This document shows positions 46,515-58,539 of a stretch of DNA of 64,000 nt, in pieces. Origin of the DNA: Bagarius yarrelli (lineage: Eukaryota; Chordata; Actinopteri; Siluriformes; Sisoridae); contig VCAZ01000020.1 in assembly GCA_005784505.1 (NCBI GenBank), forward strand, positions 1,707,392-1,771,391, given 5' to 3'. Position numbers and translations under genes: made by a program. Position 1 is the first letter of the stretch; every line of letters starts with the position of its first letter. The notes beneath the pieces are model-generated. The model searched no databases, was not told the DNA's origin, and saw only the letters and a list, made by a program, of their open reading frames with translations.

Positions 46515-46700
46515 GGTCACCAGAGGGCACCCTTACCCTTTCTTTGAATCTCTTCTTTGGTTGTCTTAACTTTAGTGGTTATAAATTGTACAGATTGTTG
46601 TGTCTTTGTCACTACATTGTTGCATTGTTGTTTTTCTGTGTCCTTGCTTAGTCTAAGCCTTTGTTTACTTGTTTTTAATCATTTTGAGGTTTTTTTTTCT
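46515..46700 (+). repeat. LTR-like repeat fragment
   Basis: CACCAGAGGGCACCC and TGTGTCCTTGCTTAGTCTAAG resemble the LTR-like sequences at 8896 and 41441. Ends not found. Confidence 0.35.
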
Positions 46701-46719
46701 TAAGATGTATAGCAGTGTA

Positions 46720-47700
46720 AAAAAAAAACAACCAGGCAGAAACAGAACACATCTGGTGCAGAATTAGGATTAATCAGGCAGGTCCAGGGAGAACAAACAA
46801 ATTGAGTTTTGCGTTAAGCATATAAAGCATTAAATAGTGTATATTTAATATTTTTCTCCAAAAATGTTGGCACAACAAGGATACCAATCTATTGGAGATG
46901 AGCTTCGTTATTCAGCCATACGATGACACTGACAATACAACAAATATTACCAGGTCCTTACTCAATGTTATGGTTTTCCAGGAAGACCTCACCTCATACA
47001 CAGAGCTCACTTTTAAAATCAATCGTTTGATTAGCCTGGTATAAATTCTCTAGGAAGAAGACCACTCGAGGTCAAATAGGATCAGTTCTATAAATAAGTT
47101 GTTTGTTTTTTTAAAATCCGCTTGTGATTTGCCTTAAACACTGTAGCCGACCAAGTGTTGAGTGCATTTTGAATTCAAACAGAAATAACTCAGATGCAAG
47201 GAAGCATATCTAATAGCTGTGTTGCATTTAAAGGTAAACTAAAAGTAGGCCATCTGGACCAAATCAGATTAGTGGTCTAATCATGGCTGAGTTGTGGCTG
47301 TGTTCTGGCAGCCAGATTTACAAAAGTTCATTAGAACATCAGACCAGAATTGGGCCATTATTGCATTTTTCCGCTTTTAAAACTTAAGAAGCCATAAGGA
47401 GGATATTACAAGATGCAGAGACATGCATGCATCATATGATGCTATTTTAGTCACAATGATACATGCAAGCTTGATTCAATTCTTGTTTGAATGCTGTTAA
47501 TGATTGGCCACAGTGGTACACAGTGGTACATTAGTTTTAGCTACAGGAAATGCCAGAACGGTGTTATGATGATCTAAAATTGGGCTGCATACAATGTGAA
47601 GAAAAAAAAGTTTAGATGATGTCTAAGTTAATCGTCACAGAGTCATTTTTAAACGCTATGTAAAATATTGAATTTATAAAGCATCTCTTTCATTCAGATT
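46720..47700. other. Intergenic DNA, no gene seen
   Basis: Unique sequence with no recognised repeat. It contains a tandem CAGTGGTACA at 47511-47530. Confidence 0.4.
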
Positions 47701-47769
47701 CTTCGGTCATTGTTTATCTTATTGCCCTTTAATGCATTTTAATAGATTTCTGATCTCTCTCTTAATCTG

Positions 47770-47837
<68 letters not shown>

Positions 47838-47864
47838 TAGATAGACAGACAGATAGATAGACAG
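47770..47864. repeat. (GATA)n-(GACA)n microsatellite
   Basis: GATA units pass into GACA units, about 550 bp upstream of itgb3 exon 1. Confidence 0.97.
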
Positions 47865-48059
47865 TCACAGATAGTAGAACAGACAAATATTTAGATAGTA
47901 AGATAAATAAATAGACAGTCATGCAGGGCAAAAGTGAGGCGTCTTGTTTGTTTTTTTCAGTTGCTCAGCTTTTCCATTTTTCCCCTAAAAGGAAACTCAT
48001 GAAGCATATGACGTTTTAACACAAGGGTGGACTCAGCTGGGGAAATGAGAAAACCTATT

Positions 48060-48322
48060 AGTGTATTTACTCACACACATTTGTAAATTATGACATATAT
48101 ATAATAAACTGCCCCTTTAACTGGAAGTGGAGAAAAAATATTTGTACATAGTGAGGTAAAGTCAGTGGTTCTTCCCGCCCATTCTGTCATGCATGAGCTT
48201 GAGCCCCAAAGAATGAGGAAAACATGCACCTTCTGCTCATTACTCCACACACACTCACACCAAACACACACACACAGAGGAAGCAAACAAGGCAATCAGC
48301 CACAACATCTCTGGCCTCTCAA
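48060..48322 (+). promoter_or_regulatory. Probable itgb3 promoter and 5' UTR
   Basis: Sequence just upstream of the itgb3 ATG. No TATA box is evident. AGAGGAAGC at about 48277-48285 contains an ETS core, the kind of site used by megakaryocyte integrin promoters. The transcription start is unknown. Confidence 0.35.
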
Positions 48323-51300
48323 ATGGGGATGTTTTTGCCTCACATTTGGACTTTACTGACTGTTTTAACAGCAGTTTCAGGTAAGTTCTCTTTATTGTCT
48401 TTATTTCTTCTAAAAATGTTACACTTGTAATACATAATAAGTCATTTATAAACAGAAACAGTTGCCTAAACTTAGTCTGTGTCTGGGAAATAAAGTTTAT
48501 GAACTATGTTTATTAATAAAAGGTCAGTTTGACTAAGGTATTGTTGGGATATGTGGCTTTAAAAATTATTATTAAAAATAATCCAGTGTTAATCTATATG
48601 TATATTTTGTAAATGCTTCTGGAAACATAATGTATGAATATTCTTTAAAAACCTATAGACACCAAACAAAAATGCCTGCTGGTAATGATCTCAGGCCTGA
48701 TAAGATACATGTCTTTGCTCCTTTGGGGCTTCTAGGGCATGACTTAACATGTAGGAGTGAGGTAATCATTCCCTAAAGCCACAGTGACAAGAGCAATCAA
48801 CTTTGAAGTAGAAGGAGATAAAGTAGGAAAGGAAACATAATTTTTACTATCTTTCTGTGTGTTTTTTTTGGATATCCTTAGGCTCTAACATTTGTACCTC
48901 CAGAGGTGTTGGAACCTGCAAAGAATGTCTGTCCATTCACCCGTCTTGCAGTTGGTGTTCTCAAAAAGTTAGTAAAAACTTACAACCCACTTGTAAAAGG
49001 AAAAGAACTAACACAAATATATGTTAATCAGCTAAAAATATGTTACTTTGCACAAATTATTTCGTGGTATTAGGGATTTGATATATTAGTATTTATAGTA
49101 TCGGGTTTTTGTGTCATGCCGTTTAAAAAGTGTTAGAATGTGTTTTCTGCAGTTCCGACTGCAGGTCATTCATCAGATTCTTATACAGTAAAAGTACTTG
49201 TTAAGTTCTTTAGTAGACAGATTATGGTTAATGTTAACTACTTAAGAAACACAATCCCACATAACTCGATAACTACAAAAGCCTGATAAATTCATAGCAA
49301 ACCGCCAACAACAAGACTTAATAAAGGCATTTACACCCATTCTAGTATACCGCATTTTGCCCAGATTGAGCGTTTCACAATTGCAAAGCACAAAATTTCA
49401 CAATTACTGAAGTGCAATTTTTTTTGGCCTGCCATATTCTAGAGTCCTACTGTATTTTGTACTTATTGTGTGTATGTATGGATTTGTATTAGGACATGGG
49501 TCCAGGCAGCGCTAGTGTTTCCCGCTGTAATCTAAAGTCCGTCTTGCTCCAGTCTGGATGTAAAGCCGAGTTTATTGAGTCTCCAGTCAGTAATATTGTA
49601 GTGGAAGAGGACCACCCTCTCAGTGACCACGCTCAAGGAGCGACTGGTGACATCACTCAGATTCGACCACAGCGTATCCGGCTTACCTTGAGGCCAGGTA
49701 TGGGAATTATTTGGATATTAGTAGGTATATATTTACTCTCATGCTGAGTCAGCATATTTTCTGTTGTTAAAAAAGCAAGCAGTGTAAAAAAAAATAAGGA
49801 TGAGAAATCCCTAATCTAACCCTTTTAAAAATTACTGTTGTTATCTCTCTCTATCTTCCTCTCTTCCTTTCTCCCACATGCACTAACAGATGATTCAAAG
49901 CGGTTCACAGTGACTGTTCGCCAGGTGGCTGATTACCCTGTAGACCTTTACTACCTGATGGATTTGTCCTATTCTATGAAAGATGACTTGAACAGACTTC
50001 GTTCCCTTGGCAGTGACCTGGCTGACGCTATGGGTCGTACCACAAGTAATCTACGCATGGGGTTCGGGGCCTTTGTGGATAAAACCCTCTCCCCGTACAT
50101 GTATATGTTTCCAAATGAGGCCATTAGCAACCCCTGCCTTGGGTAAGACTGTACCAAAAGTTATTGTATATAGTATATCTTAATTGCCGCATCATAAAGA
50201 TTCATATTTGTGCTCTATGTTGTTGTTGCAGTATTAACAGCACCTGTTCACCGCAATTCGGTTATAAAAATGTCCTGTCACTGACAGAGCAGGTGAATCG
50301 TTTTACAGAGGAAGTGAATAAACAGCAAGTATCACGGAATAGAGACTCGCCGGAAGGAGGATTTGATGCCATCTTGCAGGCGGTGGTCTGCAAGGTGACA
50401 CCATGATACGATTTATACCAGTTAATTTATATTAGTTAATTTTCTTTTTGTTATGCTTTTAAATTAAAGCACAGATTTATATTAAAGCACATGCTCTGAT
50501 ATTGTTCTTAATTGTACAGTTTTACTAATTATAAATGGATTTATATGATAGGAACTTACATAATTTATCCCTAATAACTAGAGATTTATAAAACATTTTT
50601 ATAACATTTATTTAACATTTATAGAAACAGGAGTTTCAAAGGTAAGAGTATAAGAGTATAACACATACAGATATAATATACACAGAAAGCATTATATAAT
50701 AACAAGGGTTTTTGTTTTAATTATTTCTCTCAATTCATTTTTTACCTTATTTCTTTCCAATGCATTTTAACATTTTTGAACATTATTAAATTTATTTCTC
50801 ATTTTCCCACATCAATTGGATTTTTTATTTTATTTCCAGCATTGAATATATTTATGTAAAACAATATTTTTACAAATAGTTAATACATTTTAATAATACA
50901 ACAAAAACACATGCTCATAGTTTTGTCATGTAGTTTTCATGTTTAGAAGTTTATAGTTAGGATAAAATGATATATTACTGCATTATAAATAGGGTTTACA
51001 TGAATTTGTTCTATTTTCATATTTCAAAGAAATGAAATGTGTTCAAATTTAGAATCTCACACAGCAGATCAAATTCAAAAGATCTGCAGCAAGTATGAAA
51101 CCCACAGACCCTGTATGAGGAAACGCTTATCTTCTTTGAACAGGCTTGAAATTTTTTCTCTGTCTCATATCTTACAATCTGTGTATTAGGATAAAATTGG
51201 TTGGCGTCCTGATGCATCCCACCTGCTGGTGTTTACTACAGATGCTACAAGCCACAGCGCGCTAGATGGCAGAATCTCAGGCATCATCCAGCCCAATGAT

Positions 51301-54300
51301 GGACAATGTTATGTTAATAATGACAACACCTACGCCAAGACTGCTATCCTGGTCTGTCTAACTGTGTTTCTTGTAATTATAATTTTTTTGTTTGATATCA
51401 TATGACAACTTATAGCTATGTATGTGTATTTGTAGGACTATCCGTCCATTGGACTGCTGACTGACAAACTGACAGAGAATAATATTAACCTCATCTTTGC
51501 TGTAACTGAGAATGTGATACCTCTGTACATTGTGAGTACATAGAATGAAACATCTCCTTACCCACGCACACATACTTGCAATTGGCCAATGCTGCCTACT
51601 GTCTTGTCACATTGCACGCTGTTGCACCTTCGTGCGCATCGATTTTCCGCCTGTTTTTCAGAATTACAGTAAGCTGATTCCTGGTACCGCTGTTGGGAAA
51701 CTCTCTTTTGACTCGAGAAATGTCATCCAACTTATCCTGGATGCATACGCGGTGAGCTATCCACTACATCGTTTAAAAAATTCAAATCGGCATTGTCACA
51801 TGACATCCATATCGTCAATATAAGTGGGCCGTGGTGTGCAATCTTGCAAGAAATAAACACATAAATTGCCAAGAATGGAGTTGTTTTTCCCAAAGTAAAA
51901 ATACATGTATATCTCTAAAGGCATGATAAAAGTGTTTTATTTATCCTTACAAATGACATTGTTACATGCTGTAGCTTTGGATTATATAAAGGCGCTGTAA
52001 AAAAAAAATTAATTCTGCATTTACAACTCAAATTGAATTCTGCATTCGCCCCTTTACTCCTTGTAGAATATCAGGTCAAAAGCAGAGTTGGAGGTGTTGT
52101 CTGTCCCAGATGAGTTGAGCTTGTCGTTTAATGCCACATGCCTTAACGGAGAGTTAGTACCTGGCGTTAGATCTTGCTCAGGACTTAAAATTGGAGACAC
52201 GGTAAGTAACCTGGTACAATTCAATTAATAATTTATTGTTATATAGGGTAATATAAGAAATGGGCAAATTTTGCACCAATACAACCACTACATTTACAGT
52301 ATTTGGCAGACGCCCTTATCCAGAGCAACTCACAATATTCCTTGTTATACAACTGAGCAATTGGGGGTTAAGGGCCTTGCTCAGGGATCCAACAGTGGTG
52401 GCTTGTCGGAGCTGGGAATTGAACCCACAACCTTCGGGTTGGTAAGCCACCACTTCCCCTATTACTGGAATTAATATTTTAATGTGTGTTTAGGTTGCTA
52501 TTTATTTTTTACATTTCCAGCTGTTAATACCACAAAGAGTCAGGTTCTCTAAGGGCGTCTTTACACTTGGTCTAAATATAACTGATTCATTCAGTGGCGT
52601 TCACATACTCGTCTCTTACAAACATACTGATGCAACAGATGGGTATGCTACAGATTTCTTATGTGGTCACTCCCAGGCTCTTAAGCTGAAATATTAAATA
52701 AATCTACTGTATATCCATACAATAAAAAAACATCCACAAAAGGCAGACACAATAAGACAATTTAACTATCAATAGGAAATATTTTTTCATTATGGCATTT
52801 CTGGGATTCTAAAGATATGATGGGGAAACAGTAGCGCAGTGGTTAAGGTGTTGGACTGCTAATTGGAAGATCAGGGTTTGATTTTCAGTACCACCAGCTG
52901 TAACTGTAAATGATGCGCTGCCTGTTAATCAAGAAGGCTCCCTATAGTTTAGATGTGGCTTTGGATGAACTCCTAGTTGTATTTTTTTTTCCAAATTGTA
53001 TATAGTATATCTCAATCAAATACAAAAGTAAAGACAAGCATGAGATTATGTATCAGGTCAGAATACAGTCTTTATAATCCCTTTTTTTTCATTTCCAGAC
53101 TTTTATATATGTTAACCAAACTGTATCTCATTTAGGTGTCGTTCAATGTAGAGGTGAAGCTGCGTGGCTGTCCTATAGAGAAAAGTCATACGTTCATCAT
53201 CAAGCCTTTGGGATTTAAAGACACACTGCATGTGACTGTCGATTTTGCTTGCAAGTGCCCATGCCAAGATTCTGCCCAGCCTGCTAGCCCTGCTTGTCAT
53301 AATGGCAATGGCACCCTGGAGTGTGGTGTGTGTCTGTGTGACCCAGGGCGCCTGGGGCCTCAGTGCGAATGCACCGAAGCGGACTTCAAGCCCACTGACA
53401 CAGATAGCTGTAAACAGTCTCCTGACGCGGCTGTCTGCAATGGACGAGGTGACTGCGTGTGTGGTCAATGTAGCTGTCACTCAAGAGACTTTGGAAAGGT
53501 TTGGGGCAAATACTGCGAGTGTGATGACTTCAGTTGCATCCGCTCCAAGGGGCAACTTTGCTCTGGTGAGTATCTGGTGCATTCAAATACATTTAGATAT
53601 TAGTGGACATGATTGACCTATGAAGGCAGGTACTATATAGCACCTTCCTAAAGTGATACTACATGACCATATATGGCAAGAATATGATCATTGGTACTGT
53701 GCAGTAAGCACCCGTATACTCACCGTTCTGATTTCTTAAAAACCCACTTTATCTTTTGGCATGTCTGTGCATAGCTTTTGCTGTTAGGCAAATCTTGTGT
53801 AATACTGTTCAGTTTGTACTCACCATATTGTTGAGTAAGCAGTGTGGTTGCTTGTTTAGAGCTTGAATTAATTTGCCTGCATCTGTCTACATATGTATTT
53901 GGGTTCATTTGTGATTATTTTTATGTCTGAAGTCTTTGTAGTGGATCAGGACTTGGTCTTTCGGTTAATCTTGAAGTTGTGTCATGTCTCATTTAAAGCA
54001 CTTTATTGTGTAAATACCAATTCAATTTGTGTAGCTGTCTTTGATGGTTAGATTTATATTCAGTAATAGGGATTTGGAGGGTGGGTTAGGTGTAGATGAG
54101 AGTGTTGTGAGTAATACTTATTGTTTGGTTCCTCCTTAAAGGGATAGTTCACACAAAAAAGAAAATTTTGTCATGAATTCCTGAATTTCATTGCAAACCC
54201 GCAAACCTTCTTCTTTTGTCTTCGGAACACAATTTAAGTTATTTTTTTATGTAATCAGAGGCTAGCTAACCCTCAGATACTAAGAACATGTCTTCTAGAA

Positions 54301-56969
54301 TTGGACACTCTGCACTTAATAGGTCACTTTATATCATCTGGATGTTGTGTCAGATGTGAGTGACTTGAAACAGTTGATTATGTTCTTATGACAAAAAGAC
54401 AAAAAGAGGCTTTTGGGAGTACAATTTTTACTAAAAAGATTTTTTAGGAAGAATCTTATTGAGGAAGAATCTAAGAGTGCTTATATACTGTTAAAATATC
54501 TAAAATATACAGAATTAATAAACTGGATTTAAGCCAAAAAGAAATAATTTTGGTTTTAGTTATTATTTCCTATTTTTTTTTTTTTTTTCATTATTATTTT
54601 GTTTTTTGGTTTAAATTTGTTCCCCTCAGCATCAACACTCCACAATCCATCTCAATATGTGGTGGTATATGCCCCACCAGCGGGTTTGCCAAACTTCATA
54701 AAACATTATAGACGACTTAGAAATAGAAATGTACTCTCGTAGCTTCGTAATATTACAGTTGAACCACTGATGCCACATGGTTATACAGTCACACCCTGAT
54801 GATGTCACATAGTTATCTTGCTGTCTGAAGAATCAGAGAGCCTTTAGATTTCATCAAGAATATCTTACTTTGCTTCCAAAGATGGAAAAAGGTTTTGCAA
54901 CAACGCAAGGGGGAGTGATTAACGACAAAATATTGATTAAAATTAACAACTCATCATCAACTATCCCTTAACTATCCAACTAAGTCTCTAAACTGTATAC
55001 TTTTTTATATTATTATTATTTTTTTAAATGTAATATTATTGATTTGTATAATAACCCAGTAATTCTTTTTGTTGTTTTTTTATAAATATGTAACAATTAT
55101 TAATGATATTTTACAGTATGGGTTTTTATCACAGCTTAAGAATTGTAATGGTCTAATAAATGATCCGTGACTCTTTAAAAAGACATTTGATAATTTTCCA
55201 ATCATTTTTGCCAGTACAACTGCCAGTATCTGTTGGTGGTCTTGTATTAAGCTGTGGTTTAATGCTTTGTTAATGGACCTAATGAACTTCTGAAATAATG
55301 ATGAAGCAATGTTCTCAGTAATGCACAGTATAACCCCTGGATTCGTAGCTTAATCAAAACAAAAAAATTATTAGACACTGGTAGAAAAGTGTTTAACTGA
55401 AATCATTCATCCTTTTATTACATTTGTAGTATTTGGCAGACGCCCTTATCCAGAGCGACTTCCCACCACCAAGTTGCCGGACCCAACAGTGGCAACTTGG
55501 TGGTGCTGTGAATCAAACCCTGATCTTCTAACTAACAGTCCAACACCGTATTAGGGTTTATTCACTGGTACATTAAGTAGCAACGATAAATGTCGTGATA
55601 AATATGTTTTACATTTATTGCATCTTATTCAGAGCATTTTTTTATAAAACCTAGTACTTGAGGTTTAAGGGCTAAGTAGTTTGGTGGTGTTGGGAATGAA
55701 CTCATATTCTTTCCGATGAGTGATCCAGCATTGTATCCCATATTATGTTCAGTTAAAACTTTTTCCCTATTTCTGCTATAACAAAGGCTGTTTAACCAGT
55801 TAGTGTTAAGAGCAAGTTTGAGTAACAAAAAAATTAAAATAGACATTTAAATGTCTTAAAAATATTATGTGGCAATTTGATTAGGATCATCAGCTTCATT
55901 AAGCACAGAGGGTCAAGTCCAAACAGGATGAGACAAGCAGCAATAAAATAAAGACAACAGGAGGCTAAAAAAAGATATGAAAGCTGTTGTAACACAGGAA
56001 AACCGATGATTAGATAAACTTAGACATCAAGGTTCTGCGTTTTTACAAACCCTTACCTTCATATGTTTAACGTCTTATAAGGCTTTGAAAGTGGAAGTCG
56101 AACCTATCCTTTAAATGACTAAATGCAAAAGTGAACGTTGATAAATGAATGACACATAATGTGAAAAAGGGCTGGTTCAGACAGAGGAAGTGGCAGAGGA
56201 TGTGACCCACCATGTTTATAGTTGAGATTAGATTTTGATTCTAATTTAATTTTTACTTTTAAATTAAAGATTGAGGTTCAGTGTTATTTGTAATTGTTTG
56301 TTTCTAAGAGATATCTTTAGCCCAAAGTCTATTATATTATACCTTGACATCTAAAAATAACTATGAATAAACCGTTAAACTACAGTATGATGTTAAAGAA
56401 GCAGTAAATGTACATCTTGATAACATTGATGACTCCTGTGGCTTTAAAACCAGTTTTATTAAATTGTGTTTTTGAGTTTTATTGTGTTTTTATTTTTATA
56501 GCAGTATAGAAGGCAAAAATGTTTCTTTAGCATTTTAGCTGTAATAATGCAAGTGTTGGTAGATAATGTGGGGAACCGTCAGTGGTAGCAGTAAAAGGCA
56601 AAATGTTTCTTTAGGTTAAACCAGCAGCTGTAAACGGTGTGGGAAGTGGTAGCTCATTGGTTAAGGTGTAAACCAGCAAGCTGCCACCGCTGGGCCCCTT
56701 AACACAACTCTTAACTTTCATCTGCTTGGTTGGATAAAAATAAAGATAAATGTAAGTAGCTCTTGATAAGCACGTCTGCCAAATACCGTGAATAAGTAAC
56801 ATGTAAGTAGCTCTTGATAAGCACGTCTGCCAAATACCGTGAATGTAACTATGTAAAATCTAACCAAACCTATTTCTGTTCCAAACCATTTCTTCAATGT
56901 GCAATCTTAGTTAAATGATGGAAAAAACATGCCTGAGAAAAATACTGTGCTGAGGACAACAGCGACGTC

Positions 56970-57000
<31 letters not shown>

Positions 57001-58495
57001 CTGAGAACAGCTTAAATCTAAATTGTTCTGCATTGTTTCTGTGTGTATGCGTGCAGGTCATGGTGATTGTGTATGCGGGTTCTGTCAGTGCCATCCTGGC
57101 TGGTCAGGTGAGAGCTGTAATTGCTCCACGAGGATAGACACCTGCATGGCCAGCATTGAGTTGCTTTGCAGCGGTCGCGGTGAGTGTTTGTGTGGTGTGT
57201 GCTCTTGCACCCTGCCTGGAGCGTATGGTGCCACCTGTGAGAAATGTCCCACCTGCCCTGACTCCTGCACTTTAAAAAAGTGAGTCTTCTCTGTGTCTCT
57301 GTATGTAAGTGTGTGTAGTTGCCTGATGGTAGTGACAAGTCTGACAACTAATTATTTGTATGTGTGTATGTGTGTAAAGGGACTGTGTAGAATGCAAGCA
57401 CTATAAGAGAGGACCACTGTTTGAGAAGAAAAGCTGCAACACTGCTATCTGCAGAGATGAAATCCAGCTGGTGGATGAGCTAGGTATATGCAAGTAGTTT
57501 TTTACTATATTATGTTTTATTGTGCAGTGGTGGTCAGCCCTTTTGGATGTTTTATTGTGTATCTAATGAAGATACTAACCAACCTAAGACACTGTAGAAT
57601 TCAGAGCCGAAACTAAATGATTTGGTTTGATTTTTAAGTAAGCAGTTTAGGACAGGAAGTCATTTTCAGACACTTTAAAGTGGTAGCTCATATGGTTAAG
57701 ATTAGTAAACACACGGTTGGAGTTAAGGTTTAAGCACCAAAGCTGGCAGTGTTGGGCCCTTGAGCAAGGCCCTCAACCTTATTTTCTTAAGGGGTATTAG
57801 GCCTGGCATTCCTGGCACGAACAAATAATTTTTAAATCTTTACGAGATAAAAACTTATTTGTTATATAAATGTAATTATAAATACTACTACTCATAGTTA
57901 AATTACAAGCACACAATTGTTTAGGCAAAAGACATATACTAGCTAAAAGACATATAAAAGCTAAAAGCATAATAATATATAGAAAATACACACCTGCTTT
58001 TTTCCACATGTATGTGTTGTTTATTAAGTTGTTTAGTGGGGAAGTGGTAGCACAGTGGTTAAGGGGTTGAACTGCTATTTGGAAGATCAGGGTTTGATTC
58101 CCAGCATCACCAAGTTACCCATGCTGGGCCCCAGAGCAAGACCCTTAATCCTTAAAGGCTTAGATGTATAAATGAGGTAAATATAAGTCATTTATCTAAG
58201 TAAGATAAGGGTGTCTGCCAAATGCAGTAAATGTTATTGTTCACATTTAATAGGGGTAAACCAGACATGCTGAGGGTACTACAGCACCTCCTGCTGACAA
58301 CTAGGAAATATTTCTCACGGACATGATTGTTCACACAAACTTTGCCTTATCTGTTACAGAGCACTGATATTTTACATATTTATTATCATTTGCAAACTTA
58401 ATTTCAGATCTTCTGTGCAAAGATTAATAAATTAACGCAGGCTAATTTCCCGCTTCCTGTTTTTTCACCTCCTATAATTTAAACGCACATTGCCT

Positions 58496-58539
<44 letters not shown>

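Noticed and set aside
47770..47864. CRISPR-like array
   Set aside because: Pure 4-bp tandem repeat without spacers, in a vertebrate genome.
53245..53616. 123-residue plus-strand frame overlapping integrin exon 10
   Set aside because: Shadow frame of the Cys-rich itgb3 exon; the frame at 53136 matches the protein family.
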